Assembly (NCBI GenBank): GCA_949152475.1
Contig: OX424557.1
Location: forward strand, 27,713,462 to 27,777,461
From: Terebella lapidaria
Taxonomy: Eukaryota > Annelida > Polychaeta > Terebellida > Terebellidae
DNA length: 64,000 nt
Direction: 5' to 3'
Shown: positions 24,010 through 37,000 of the stretch, one piece after another
Layout: each line of letters starts with the position of its first letter
Numbering within the stretch: the first letter of the stretch is position 1
Position numbers and translations under genes: made by a program
The notes under the pieces: model-generated
What the model saw: only the letters and a program-made list of their open reading frames with translations
What the model was told of the DNA's origin: nothing
Databases searched by the model: none

Positions 24010-26335
24010 GACGCGTATTTAAAGGCCAGCTTGAAGTCAACATCAAATTTAGTGTTCTACACTCTCTGGTGATAACGCTGGAAATTAAGTCTTGTCCAGC
24101 ACACACCCGTCAATGAAGTTAACATGACCTCATACAGCTAGTCTTTTGGGGATCAAAATTGCCACGTGGTCACATTCTCGCTGAATTTTTGTGATTTCTT
24201 CAGCAGCACCCTACAAGATATTCTATCCCCGGTCTATAATCAAATGGTTCCGAAATATTTATTAGCAATATTGGAAGAAATGTAAGTGTGAAATAATAAC
24301 TCCAAAATGCCGCCTTTCCACGTTACATTGGTGCCATGACCAGGATCATTCTGACGATGACCACATTGCAGTCTACCTGATGCTCACTGCAGCCCCTCGT
24401 CCCCGGGAGACGTACCTGTCTCCAGACTAGTTACCCGCGAGACCTCCGGCCCCGTGGGAGAGCACGCAGGTGACACTTCGGGCCTGCCCAAGTTGTAGCA
24501 GTCATCTGTGGCTACTCCTGAAACTGCTCTTGACACTATATGTCCGGCCAGAACGGTCCTCAAATCCCGTATTTGCCGACCAGATTGAACACCAAGGTGC
24601 AATTTGAGTGATTTGAGTGCAAGCAGCTATATAGTCCATCTCCCTACCATTACCTGGGTGCGATGCAGACTCCGGTACGTTCTGTATGACTCCCAGAAAG
24701 AATCATACAAAGAGGAGGAGTATTATCTTGATGCAGTGCAGATGATTGCACATTGCATCAAGATGGACATCCCAGTTATGGTTCTGTGCCTTCTCTTTCG
24801 GCCCTGGTGCTAACTGACCCTTCTTCTATTGCTCGATGCAAAGCCACTCCTGGCTCCAGTGTCTCTACCTATTGGCCAGGCGACGAACTAGTGGCTACCA
24901 AGGCAACACGTCTGAGCCACACCGGGACAAGCATCCAGCATCCGCCCTCCCATTCGGGGTCCAACAGACAACAACCACATTTTAAAAAATTGATCTCAGG
25001 ACACATGAGGACCAATACAGCCTCCAAGACTTGTCCAACGTCCTGCACATACGTCTGCTGACTCCTTCAGGAATGGTCCCCGCGGAACTGTTGAGCTCCT
25101 CCACTGCTGATGCAGATGACGAGGATTCAGCTACAGAGATGCACACTACAGCCGGAGCCCTCTGGGTCTGAGCTGATCTGAGTACATGTCCGGGAGTCTT
25201 GCTGATATTATGTCTGTGGCGATTTTGCCCAAAAATCGCGATAGGTATCCAGCCTTTTTCGTACACAATATTCTGGCTGCTTCACGTTCGAAGCTCATGT
25301 CTCCCTGGAGACACATGTCATTTATCGGTAAACTGCACAAATTCATTGGTCATGAAGTCACACCTGGGTTCTCGTGCACTGGCTGCTATAAAAAACAGCC
25401 AGTCCATTTTGGTTTCTTTGAGTTGTCTCAGAGTTGCCAAAGCGAGTGGACGATGGTTTAGCACGCCATGTTCTCCAGTCCCTAGAGGGTCCTAGAGGGT
25501 CCTAGGACCCCAGAGACAATTTCAATTGGGGGCCCAGGAGGGGGCTACTTTGATCCAGGTGCTCACGCACCCTGGAATGGTAGTCTCTTACTCTGAGATG
25601 GTGCATACAGGTTCTGGCAGACTGTCGGGCTCTCCGGGGTTCTATCCCCATGGTGGACCATCGGCAAGGCCGCCCAGCAGCACGCCCACCTGCCCATGTT
25701 CCAGGATGCCGCTCCCATGGCTCTAAGGCTCGACACACCGAGATACATAATCATGATGATGTATTTCTGATGTTATGTATTGAGCCGAATTCTGTCCGGC
25801 GGACTAGTACCTGGTCATAGTTGAGTAATCACGGCGCCTGCCATAAACGTGCCGCAGTGCAGGGTGCTTGCACCCCAGGTAATGGCAAACATTACAGGTC
25901 CCTGGTTTTTGTATGATTCCTGGTGAATTCCTGTTCAGAAGACACTTTTGTGGCGACCGGTACTTTTAAACAGAAATTTGGGTTCTCAAGTTGTGTGACT
26001 CTGGACGTACTATATGACAGTCGCTGATATCACCAAAGCTGGGATTTTAGGAATGAACTTCCTCCAGAAACATCGGATGACCACGATTTTAGTATGTTTA
26101 GGGGTGCTTTACTTCCTATTCTGAACGGGCCCAGCTCCGGCGTTCTCTCTAATTCAAAGTGAAGCACACCACAATCGTGCTACCCTACAGCTTGACCATT
26201 GTTTAGGTAACCTGTGAGCACATTCGCCCCGAACAAGGGATTCACTGTTTATGGGGCCTAGGAAAATCCGCAGAGGAATCCCCGTCGTCCTGGTGAACCC
26301 CACATACACTCCGGTTGTAGTGCAGCAGATATGTG
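24010..26335 (+). pseudogene. Decayed Ty3/gypsy-like LTR retrotransposon fragment
   Basis: At 24331 TTGGTGCCATGACCAGGAT looks like a primer-binding-site/leader junction, homologous to TTGGTGCCGTGACCAGGAT on the minus strand near 45535. At 25340-25760 there is a segment homologous to 43270-43690 (-), with a TATAAAA box followed by GAGTTGTCTCAGAG. At about 26027-26090 the plus strand reads VADITKAGILGMNFLQKH, the hallmark LGMDFL block of gypsy-type retropepsin. At 26251-26320 RRGIPVVLVNPTYTPVVVQ matches the conserved stretch after the protease. Frames are full of stops, and RT and integrase are missing. Confidence 0.65.
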
Positions 26336-26450
26336 GAATAATTGTGGGTTTGGTGGTAAAAGCACCAAAATTGGTACAAATCAAGCTGAGTACATATATT
26401 GATTTTAGCTACAATACCAAGCCAGACTTACAGGATGGCCGTGAAAATTT
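26310..26450 (+). repeat. Dispersed repeat C, plus copy
   Basis: The stretch CAGCAGATATGTG ... GTTTGGTGGTAAAAGCACC ... GATTTTAGCTAC recurs in inverted orientation at 29575-29775. It abuts the gypsy fragment exactly where the protein similarity stops, which suggests insertion or recombination there. No TIR was identified. Confidence 0.75.
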
Positions 26451-26879
26451 AGTTTCTGCCCATTTCCCGAGTCCGAGATGATATAGGCAACTTATTTCAA
26501 AATGTGGAATAATTGAGAATGCTGATTGATTGAAAAAAAATATTTTACTGTTACCATGCTCATTTGCGTAAATCAAATAGGAATGCCTGGCTAATCTGGA
26601 GACAACAAAACAGTAAAATTAAATGCAGTAAAATAAAAGTCGACACTCTTTCCAAACAATGTGTTTGCAGCAAAGGAATAAACACCTGCAGCCAGCCAGT
26701 TGACAGTTCACAGGGTTCGGTTTATATGTTATCATCCTCAAGTGATAAGTCAGGCACTTTGGAGCTTGTAAAGCGTGTATCATGTCAACGTTTGCACACG
26801 TCTATGCACTGCATGATATATCATATTTCCTGCGGGTCCACCTCCTCGGACTGCATTCTTTATTGCAGTGACACAAGAT

Positions 26880-27530
26880 GACATCCAGTGGATTTGAAGG
26901 GCCTGCTGGAAAGTCGGTCTGTATTTGAAGACGTTGATGATATACCATTCCCAGTCAGCTGGCCTCACGTTGTTGCAAGTTCCTGCCCTTTGCATTACCT
27001 GATAGTGAACAGGAAAGCTGTGGGACATATAGATGTAGCAATTGGTGGTAGCATTAGTGGTCCTGATGCAGAGCTGTTTTTCGTTACCTTGTCAGAAAAC
27101 CTTGTCACATCCTTGTATTGAGATGATGGCACAGATGGCTGCATACATTGGCCCGGTAACTCTCGACAATATATTGAATCATCCCTTCTGTGTTGGTTTG
27201 TTGGGTTCTGGTATCATGAATAAGTCATGTACAATATCATCAAGTCTATTTCAAGCATATTTCAGCATAATGAAGCAGGGGAATCAACAAGTTGGTGCCT
27301 TCCCCTGTCAGTACTGTTTCCTACTATTCCCTGGAGCTGAAGACATTACTGTTTCAGTTATCAGTGTATTTGCATCGTGGATTGCAACCAGCTACCCATG
27401 TGCTACTCAGGAGACATATGAAGCACTGCTTGTTGCCTGAGCTGCTGTGCATTCTCCCAAGTAATCAGTCTCTGATTCCATACTTGCTCTTCATGGTTGT
27501 TCAAGATGCAAGTGTCCTGGCTTGATCACC
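26880..27530 (+). other. Unrecognised open-frame cluster
   Basis: Several overlapping frames of 77-132 codons occur here on the plus strand, the longest at 27042-27440. None shows a domain I recognise, no splice pattern links them, and frames shift at 27120 and 27290. A decayed mobile-element gene is possible. I do not assign a function. Confidence 0.2.
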
Positions 27531-28445
27531 GTTTTGCTTCTCACTGACTCCCTAAACCATCGACTTCAGACATTTATGACCAATTTCTATCAATTTTTCA
27601 ACATTGACTCCATCTCGAGCTGTTATCCTATACCAATATTAAACAATAGTATACATTGATTGTTAGTAAACAAATCCCTGTCTCTGAGACCAATGATGTC
27701 CAAAGAACCTCTGACATTGTCTTTGTCCTGTATCTGGAGTGTCCTTGTGTTGATCACTAGTTTCAAATGGTTACTGCTGAATTGACTGAATGGATTGTTA
27801 CACAATCTGACTTGAACATAACGTTTCAACCCCCCCCCCCCCCCCCCCCAGTAAGTGTTGGGTCTTGTTGTTACACCTGACCCAAATCTGACATCAGAGG
27901 TCTTCACACTGATCAGGACCCGTGATTATTGAATCGATGAACCGAACTAAAAGGTGTTGTACTCCGTCGTTTACCCAGGCCTCGAGGTTCCACATTTGAT
28001 GGTCTTTGAATTCAGTATCAGCAACTGAAGCTGATACTCATCATCTGCCGTGTCAGTGTATTTTGATAAAGGAATAATCAACCAGTCGAAAAATGAGGCA
28101 TACCTGAAAGATCCTTTCAACCAATAGTATACAATAGCAGAGAGTTGGTTGTTGTATGACTCTCACCATGCAGATATACATGTACACTGATTGATCAACC
28201 CAAAGCTCGGAGGGACACAGCAATGTTTACAATGATTTGTTGTTTCTTCTTCGTCGTCATCTTGAAATGGACTCAGATGATCTCATGATACCAGAACCCA
28301 AGTAGTCAGCAGAGAAGAAATGACTCCGGTCCATGAAAAAGTCTCGAGAGTTGCTGGGTCCAACAACATGTATGCGACCATTTGTTGTTCATCCGATCAA
28401 TCAATCAATCAACAACCTGCCACCGTTTTGGATTAAAGAAGGTTT

Positions 28446-28658
28446 TTGCAGTCAAGGAACGAAGAACACCATGGCATCTTCTGTGAGCAAGCGAAAATGT
28501 TCACCATTCTGAACCAGACACAAAAAGACATTGGGGAGAAAGCATTGGTATCATTGTTCGGAAGTACTAGTACTGAAGATTGGGAGATTGCAGCTTCAAA
28601 TACCAGCGGTTTTGTGACAAAGTTGCAGAGAGCACTTCTGCATCAGAATTACAAATAA
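28446..28658 (+). other. Short open frame, possible mobile-element relic
   Basis: A 70-codon frame containing FTILNQTQKDIGEKALVSLF and ending at a natural stop. The IGEKAL core is reminiscent of a recurrent uncharacterised ORF in invertebrate repeats, but this is a memory-based impression without alignment. No upstream exon was found. Confidence 0.2.
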
Positions 28659-29574
28659 TACATTTTGTACTGCCTAGTGTTGCAGCATCACAGCCGAGTA
28701 CCATACTGTTAACTGCCAACCGAGGCGACCGAGGATGACATGATATACCAATGTCTTCAAGTAGAGACCAACAGGAAAAATAGCCTGTGCTACACAGAGT
28801 TATGCAGATAGTATCATGGTATAAGCTTTACCAGCTCAGAAGTGTCGACTTGTCACTTGGTGATCACGATCCCATATGACCTGAACTCTTTCAACTGGTT
28901 CATTGCATATGTTCATTCTCACTCATCGGGTATGAAACGATATGTTTATGTCTATGGCATCAAAACACGCCCCATATCAATTTGTTCCTTCGATTCAAAC
29001 ATATTGTTCCAAAAAAACATGTCTATTTTAATTTCACTGCATTTTATTTGTTTTATTGTCACAGTGACTCATTATTGTGGGTCATTTAGGCAACCATGTT
29101 GGATTGATGTGATGGGTATTTCTATATATTTATTTCGAGGTTATTTCTGATGAATTAGCAGTGCTAAAAGTATGATTTTGACAATTTAAATCAGTGAGTT
29201 TTTAAATTTGGCCCCAAGAAATAAGCAATATTTGACGGTCATGTTGTATTGATGCAAATGTTATAACATGGTTTTCACAAGATACGAATTAAAAGAGAGA
29301 ATGTATCCGGAAAAAATGATCTGTTACAACTGTAATTTCAAGTAAAACATCAGTTCACCTAGATTATATCGATTTGTTCAGTTTTGACTGCTGATTCCGA
29401 GTCCTAGTCTTAGTGGTTTTTAAGGGATGGGGGGGGGGGTATTTGCACCTTGCAGGTCACTGTATGCAAAATCGAATGGTCTGGTTGGCTTCCTCATGTA
29501 AGAAAACATAGGTGTAGACACCTTATTTGTATTGATATGTTAAATATCACGGAAGTTATGACCATTTCAACATT

Positions 29575-29775
29575 TTTACATGAACGATGGCGGCCATCTT
29601 GGATTTATGGCCATATTTCTGAATTCGGGCAAAATCTGGCTTGGTATCGTAGCTAAAATCAATATATATGTACTCAGCCTGAATTGTACCAATTTTGGTG
29701 CTTTTACCACCAAACCCACAATCCTTCTCATATTTGGCACATATCTGCTGCAGTATTGTACTGCACCTCAGGTTA
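29575..29775 (-). repeat. Dispersed repeat C, inverted copy
   Basis: Reverse complement of 26310-26450 with a few substitutions and a slightly longer extension that includes AAGATGGCCGCCATC. The two copies lie 3.2 kb apart in opposite orientation and could pair as a long hairpin. Confidence 0.75.
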
Positions 29776-30224
29776 ATTATTGCCACATGCACGTCAGCGT
29801 TGTCTTACAAGCACCGTGGTGATCTGCCATGTCAACCTCCTTGGCGAGCTTACACTCAAACAGCATCTGTGACAGGCAGCTTCCTTGCACCAAGAAGTAA
29901 TTGACAAGAAGGTGTCAAAAAGTTCTTGAAGTAGAAATCATCGAACCCACATTAGCTCGGATGAGCTCTGTGGTTACAGTGAAGAGAAAAAAGACGACTC
30001 GTGATCGAGGTTCTGCTTGGACTATCTGAAGCTGACAATACCACGCGCAAGGACTCTTATACCTTCTTCCGCAATTTGAGGACACCCGATCTGGCCTTGC
30101 AGTAGTGGCAGGTCCATATGGAAAAGGATGATAAGGCGAAAACCACACTCGTCGCCAAGAACGGCATTTAGGGGCCGGTCATTATTCATCAGGTGGAGGG
30201 TTGGATTAAAACTGTGGGGAGGAG

Positions 30225-31380
30225 GTCACACTTCCATTTTCAACATTATTGGCGGAGGGGGAGGGGGGTTATACTTTTATTTTCAATGGAACTGGGGTGG
30301 GGGGGGGGGGGTCGGAGTTTGAATTTTAGTTAATTTGAGAAAATCTGTATGTTGAAATAGTGAATTAGGTGAAAACAATCCACTCAACTGATGGTTCATT
30401 GGAGTAAACAACAATGTGGAATTCATCCTTTTGTCACGTAATCAGTAAAACTACAGTTCCGCCGAAATTTGATCCTAGGAAGGACCATCCAGGAACACCG
30501 GAAATCAGGAAATGTCGTGATACATGTGAATCGACAGCCGCGCATCACCCCTAGACTGAAACATTGTCACCAAGGATCAACTATGACCCCCTAGTAGAAC
30601 ACAGAAGCACTGTAGCGAAATACGGTGCCAGTCATGATGATCAACATGCAGGGCACTGTCACATACTAACAATGGAAACCCAGCCCATACCATGCTGACC
30701 AACATGTCATAACATCCAATGACCCCGAACCCGCATGTCAAAACCACAGACCGATTTTCCACGTTGTCAACACATGACCCCCAGCTACTGAGGATAATCC
30801 TCGATGAGCTCAGGACTGTCCTGGACCGCCATGAACAAAACATGTACCTTTCCACCCAGGATTGCAAAATAGTCCTGGATCATCCCGGATGACGCTATAG
30901 TGAATCTGATGTGCCTGGATTTCTCGGTGGCCAGGACATTGATAGACAATAGCGGATAATCACGGAACATTATGAACCCATCATGGAGCCAACATAGATT
31001 TGATTCAAGGTCAGAAAAGTACCATTCCAGGATGGCCTGATTCATCAATGATACGTGGCAGAGTCATAATTTTTCCGAGTTCGCTCTGGGGTCCAATTAG
31101 TAAGTAAGGAAGATTCATTAGATTAATTAGATTAATGGATTCATTAATTAGATTCATGGATTCCTCCAATGAATGAGTCAATGAATGAACTGAATGGCCT
31201 TCAACCCAGGTCTCGAGTGTTTCAAGAAGGCTTGGTAACGTCGGATCTGGAGTGAAAGAAAAGACTCCAGCATCCTGGGGAACGTGATCCTAGACATAGA
31301 TGTCTTGGGGATGTTTTGTTTCTTGCCCTCAACATCTAATCAGAGGCTGTCAATAGTACACCGATATAATATGCCCACAA
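30225..31380 (+). repeat. Dispersed repeat family A, copy 2 (uninterrupted)
   Basis: Collinear homologue of 2012-4090 that lacks both insertions of that copy, and so supplies the empty sites for them. It starts at a (G)n-rich stretch with TTATACTTTTATTTTCAATG and ends near TTGCCCTCAACATC. No intact coding region is seen. A short iterated TTAGATTAATTAGATT tract lies at 31110-31160. Confidence 0.8.
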
Positions 31381-31857
31381 GTCCTCATGATTCAACATTA
31401 AGCAGACTATTTTATTCCAAATTTAGGTTTTCGAATGCACAATGTCATGATGATGAATGTTTAAAAGTCCTAAAATGATCAATGGTATTTCAACTTTAAG
31501 GTTCTCTAACTGAAGCAAACATCCTTAAAGAAAATACCATGTCCAATATATACTGACCTTGGAAAATATACATCGGTATGTGATTTGTGTACACGCGAAA
31601 CATTCTGAGCACACATTAAGGTGGGAAACCGCAAGCGTTGTTTCTGTGGTAAATAAACATATTGCTAAAAATGTTTACTGAATTGTGCGTAATATTGTGG
31701 GTTGTGGGAGTAGGTGCTTGTGTGTGTGTGTGTGGGGGGGGGGGGGGGGTTACATGTAATAATATCTGATAATCAAATGGCAACTTTCTACCGAATTTCA
31801 CACTTTTATCGCAAAAACATGAAAAAAATGGCAATCTACCCCAATGTTAAAATTATA

Positions 31858-32415
31858 TATACTCTGATTTTTCTAACTTGTTTACACCAGTTTTTGACAA
31901 TATTCTTTGTGATGCTTAATGTTATCGTTCTATAACTTGACATATTTCACCTGGGAGGTAATCGGCAATTTTCTACCAAATTTCAGACTTATATCGCAAA
32001 ACTCGAAGAAGTTGGCAATCTACCCCAATGTTAAATTTCAGCCCGAAGGATCTCGAGAATATGAGCATATTCGAGGATGACATCTATCAGGATTCGAAGT
32101 ATTTTTTTGTGATTTTGGACACAAAGACACAATGGGGTGTATTCGGCACAAACATGTTTATTTCCAAAGATTGCACCGCTAGAAAACCGGGGATATGCAC
32201 AATATTATGTGCCGATCCAGAAACTGACAGGGTTAAATTTAACATTGGGGTAGATTGCCAACTTTTGCAATTTTCGCGATAGAAGTCTGCAATTTGGTGC
32301 ACAATTGCCGTTTGACTCTCAGGTGAAATATGCCGAGTAATAGAACAACACCATTTAGCATCGCAAAAATATCGGCTAAAAAACAGTGTAAACAAGTTAT
32401 AACAAACAGAGTATA
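31858..32415. mobile_element. TIR element, family B, copy 2
   Basis: Starts TATACTCTGATTTTTCT and ends with the inverted CAGAGTATA. The arms (31858-32045 and 32228-32415) are inverted over nearly 190 bp and include CCCCAATGTTAAATTT against AAATTTAACATTGGGG. It is homologous to 4207-4692. A partial extra copy of the left arm's inner part lies at 31755-31855. It lies about 0.5 kb upstream of the first microprotein gene. Confidence 0.8.
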
Positions 32416-32912
32416 ACCACGTCATTGATTGAATTTCTGGGTCCACACACGATTTTGTGAACCTGCTTGCTTTTTTTATGGTGTAAATTTTTTTGAATCA
32501 ACACGTACATTTGTGTAGAATACACCCCCTATTCTGAATCATGATGAAAGTAAACTCGACCAAATCCCCGAATATACAAGATTACATATTGTAATTAACA
32601 TCTGGATACGCAAAGTTTAACTTGCTTTTGCAATACACGTACATGCATGAAAACGCAGGTTTTTGCACACTTTTCGGCAATAATATTTCCTTAAAAAGTA
32701 TGCAATAATTTCCACTCTTTGAGGCTACAAGTTGAATCTGAGATTTATGCGCGTAAGTACGATACACATGTACACATATATCGGTGACGTCGTTGCGTCT
32801 TCTCAGAGGTCGCAATCGCCATTTTTGGAGGACGAGGCTAGCGAAAGGGCATTGATTGATCTTTATCTATTGTTTATCTTTGCACCTCTCGTACATACGA
32901 TAAGATATTACC

Positions 32913-35598
32913 ATGGAGCTTCTAATGAAAGTGGTCGTTTTGTTATCAGCAATCGTCGCTGTGTTAGGACAGGAGAGTAAGTTCATAGATCTAGATTCTA
33001 TCATTCACTCAGTCACTGACGGAAGTCAGTGAATCAGCCAAAGCGACGCAGGTTCCGCGTCGCCCTTTCTGTCAGTGAATCTGAATGGCATGATTCTGAA
33101 TGCAGCCTAAAGTCCGAGTCGCTCAGGCTGTACTGAATGAAGATTACCAGTAGATGTACAGCTTTAATGTAGATAAAGATCTAGATCTAGACTATATATA
33201 TTCTAGACAAACAAATATTTAATTTATAGTATCTACAATTCTCAATAGATTCATTTCATATGCTCTTCATATGCTCTGGTCTGGGCTTGGTTGGTGAACT
33301 AGAACGATGGGGCTTCAACAAGTTTTAAAACTGATTTCGGTTCCGTTCAGTCGATTACTCAATAGAATCTAAATCTACAGGGGAAAAAGCATTTGCTGCG
33401 GTGCTAGTGCTATATATATGACTATATGCTAGGGCTTCAACGAGTACTCGGTTCACCGGTTACGGTTCAGTTACAGAGTGTAACCGGTTACAGATTTTGT
33501 GACCAGTTAATCGTGAACTAATTTTGCAACCTCGTAATTCAGCCTAAAACACTTCATATCGGTCAAATTTCCGCCCAAACGCGCAGAATGGACCTTTTCA
33601 CAGAGGCCTCTCGGAGACAATGAATATTCGGCAATCGTCGGGTTATTCCGTCAATTCAAACTAACCACTAAAGGCTGCTCGCTCGCACGTGCGTGTTATG
33701 GCAACGTAAAACCACGTTCGTGAAACTCCGTGGCTTCTGACCACCCTTTGAACCCCTACCACCGTAAAGAATGTAGGCGTGCATTATACTAGCACGTGGA
33801 TATATTACATAATTCAAAATAGCGCCTTAGATGTTTGGGCATGAAAATTTGTAAATCAAATGCACCTATTGCGTATCAGAATTTTGATGATACTGAATTT
33901 AAAACATTCAATACAAATATACAATGCTCCGTAACCTCGAATAAGCCTTCTCGTTCATTCACGTGTGGAAAATAGGCTACAAATCATCGTTACACAGCAG
34001 ATTCAACATTTTTTCCTGATACTAGCCTATTTGTTCTTCTAATTTTCGTGTACTACTAGTATTTCGTGAATAATGACGTGAAAACATCGCAGAAAAACTA
34101 TGTACACTATTGCCATAATTTTAGTTATTTTGTCTAGCAAATTCGCAAAATATAAAGAAAGAGACTATAATATTTATTTGTGAATAATTTCATTTCATTT
34201 TGTATTAACTTGATTCATTAAGTATAATATCGAAAAGCCTATCTATGTTAAAGTAGGTAATTTTATGTACGATAAAGATCTATGTAATGATAGCGTGAAT
34301 GAATCTGTGGTACAACCCAAACTTCGGTCATTGCCAGAGTTATCTCTTCTCATGCGCTGTCTCACGCCATGTGGAATATTGTACATTTTTAACGTGAAGA
34401 ACTAGCTGACTTCTTAATTTACGATATAAAACTTGCAAACATATATCGTGTTGACTATTACCGTACGTGATGCTGCATTACGGTAATTGGGCACCACGGA
34501 GGATAGCCTGTTGACCAGTTTATTCTTAAGATTGCACGCGCCAGCCGCACGTGGTTTTAGCATTATGTCAAACAACCGTTTTAAACCCGCCTCACGAAAT
34601 GCGTACTATTTTCGATTCAGATTGATAAAATAAGCACAAATGGCCAATATGATAACTGCACTTATGAAAATACTTCATATTTTGCACATTTTGATGTGAA
34701 AATCGGCTTCATTTCCGCTACAAAGATTTTGTTTACGACCGTTAAATGACACGAATGCGAGCACTTGTGATTGGTCGGCAAATGACAGCATTCGGGAAAT
34801 TTTGGCGGGAAAGTCTATGAAAAGGTCCATTGAAGTGATTTATCACACTCCAATTCAAATAGAATTTATCATGATATGGCATATTTCCACGTGAAAATGA
34901 CGTCTAATGTCAAGTTTTAGGCGGCTTTTTGACACGGAGATTTGATAAAATGTGAACTGCGAAAAAAATTGTTGTTACTTTGGACAATATTTAGCTCTAT
35001 ATTTTTGCACGAGTAACCGGTTACAGTTCGGTTACGAGCTAACGAGTAACTGGTCACAATATTTTGTACTCGTTGAAGCCCTACTACATGTATATGCACT
35101 CCAAAAGTTGAGAAGAAAAATTGAGAGGGTTTAGAAAATTCAACTTTTAGATAGATCTAGAATTTTGGTTTCCATTTCTTTTCAGTTGAAAAAAAGTTCT
35201 TAACATAGGAATTGAGTAATTTGTCATTACTGATTGTTATGAGACCTGTAAATAGCTGATCGATTACAAAATTTTGTACAAAGTTGTTGAAGCCTTAACG
35301 GAAAAGCCAGAACAGAAAGCTAATGGAGCAGTTCTGTGCAGGGATGAGATATTATTACAAAATTTCTAAAGTGTCATGGAATGTGAAGAAAGTTAAGGTA
35401 TTTTTTTGCGATTTGACAATTATGATTTCATTGTTGTGCTTTTTATTGTTCCATTCAGGTATAAACGTCCATGAAGGAATGAATGTTGGTCTACACGCTG
35501 GACTTTCACTCTTAATCAGCTTTGGTATCCTTGGCTCGTGCGCTATTGGAATCAACGTTCTCACGAGAGTGTGCGCCAAGAGGCTATCAAGAGATTGA
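32913..35598 (+). CDS. Uncharacterised 67-aa single-pass membrane microprotein, gene A
   Basis: Two exons, 32913-32976 and 35459-35598, join at a phase-1 GT-AG intron to give 67 aa. Residues 1-19 (MELLMKVVVLLSAIVAVLG) are a strong signal peptide. After QES comes a short ectodomain with MNVGLHAGLS, then a hydrophobic segment of about 22 residues (LLISFGILGSCAIGINVLT), then a basic tail with one Cys (RVCAKRLSRD). It would be a tiny type I membrane protein of about 47 residues after cleavage. It matches gene B at 37001-37625 in exon lengths, intron phase, motifs and size, which is strong evidence that both are real. The architecture resembles FXYD regulators of Na,K-ATPase, but no FXYD motif is present. 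I do not recognise the family. Poly(A) signals lie at 36579 and 36781. Confidence 0.82.
33308..35298. mobile_element. Older nested copy of the same TIR family
   Basis: Outside the element at 33430-35083, GGGGCTTCAACAAGTTTTA (about 33309) and the inverted GTTGTTGAAGCCTTAA (about 35283-35298) are diverged versions of the same termini. Each is followed inward by a related subterminal sequence. The younger copy therefore appears to have inserted inside an older relative. No target duplication is visible for the outer copy. Confidence 0.55.
33430..35083. mobile_element. hAT-like TIR element in intron of gene A
   Basis: Starts TAGGGCTTCAACGAGTAC and ends with its exact complement GTACTCGTTGAAGCCCTA, 1654 bp apart. 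Subterminal AACCGGTTAC and GTAACCGG motifs repeat near both ends. The flanking octamers CTATATGC (33422-33429) and CTACATGT (35084-35091) match at 6 of 8 positions, consistent with an old 8-bp hAT target duplication. No transposase frame was found. Confidence 0.8.
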
Positions 35599-37000
35599 GC
35601 ACCAGTTTTAAAGCCACATCGAGACACTGGGAATGATGAGTGGAGTCTCTTCCGAGTCTACTGTGCGTCATTCAGCTGTGTTCTCGTACTGCAGATCTAC
35701 ACACAATGTTTTTACATTTCCAGACATGTTCCATTTTTATGTACAATAGAATCATTTGAATGTTAGGCTTACAGGCTAAAGTTAAAAAATTTTAACACAT
35801 ATGACTCAGTATAAATTCCATATACTTGTGAAAACCTATTTCATATACGATATTCATATATCAGTGGTATAGTGTTCATGTACTACAACTCCTTTCAATC
35901 GTACGGATAATAATTTCTTTTCACACAACCATTCAATGCAATAGTTCGTAATTGCGGTCACTGCCTTGTGTCTGTTCTTAATCCCTGATTCTTGTTATAT
36001 GTTTATATATTATAATTTGTATATAACAAAGACACATGTTTTCTTTCATGTTTTATGGTTTAAGAGATCTGATGTTTTAGCCCAAAATGTATACCATATT
36101 TGTGTCAATGTACTTTTAAAAAGAAGAGCGGTATAGGCCTATCAAACCACAAATAGAGATTTATTGAACAGAGTAAACAAGTACATGGTTAACAATGATA
36201 GATTTTGTCTGTGCACATAAGATTTTAGAATAATATTGCTGGTGTCCCTGTTGAAATTATTTATCATGCCTCTTGTGTGAAATTCATCAGGCATTTGTCT
36301 GTTTACTTGTTAGATTTCATTTACGTAGCTCGTCACTTCATCCTAACATATCTGACAGCAACATTTGTGTCAATCAGTAACAACCAAGAAGATAATTGCA
36401 CCTTGTGATTTCAGGTAATTCTTTTAGCACATTGTAGGTTGTGTGTGCCATTTGGGCACTTGAGTGTGTGTATGTAGAGTAGAAATGGATCAAAATGAAA
36501 AATAACATGAAAATTTGTTTTGTGATGTAATAATTCCGTTTTGTGTTTACCTGTCCAAATTTTTAGAAATGAGTTTGAATAAAATCTAATGATAAAACAT
36601 GGCATATAGTTTGTTATACAAAAGTAGTTGTGAAATAATGTATAAAGTACAGTGTATCCAAGTCACTTTGATTGTTGTACATTTTTCTCATGACTTTCTC
36701 AAAACCATATTAAATACAAATATCGGCTATGGTGGGATATTCAATTTCTTAGTTTTATCTTTGGTAACCTTTTCGAAGTTAATAAAGTTGATAAACCTGT
36801 TATATTGCTACGAATAACTAAAAAAAAATTTATTCATTAGCTGAGTGATGGTCATGGTGTAGAGTTACGTACGGGGACAACTATTGGAAACATGCCCATT
36901 CCGGAACAAAGCGAATCTGTGTATCTGATTTCCTGAACGGAATATCCTAGACTGATGGTGCATGGTCGTCCATAGTTGTATAACTGTATTATGTCACATT

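Noticed and set aside
25502..25754. Overlapping frames around 25.6 kb as a host gene
   Set aside because: The segment is homologous to 43270-43690 and follows a TATA-type promoter in both copies, so it is better explained as retroelement sequence.
32732..32980. 82-codon frame overlapping the first exon of gene A
   Set aside because: It is a different frame from the signal-peptide exon and has no counterpart in gene B.
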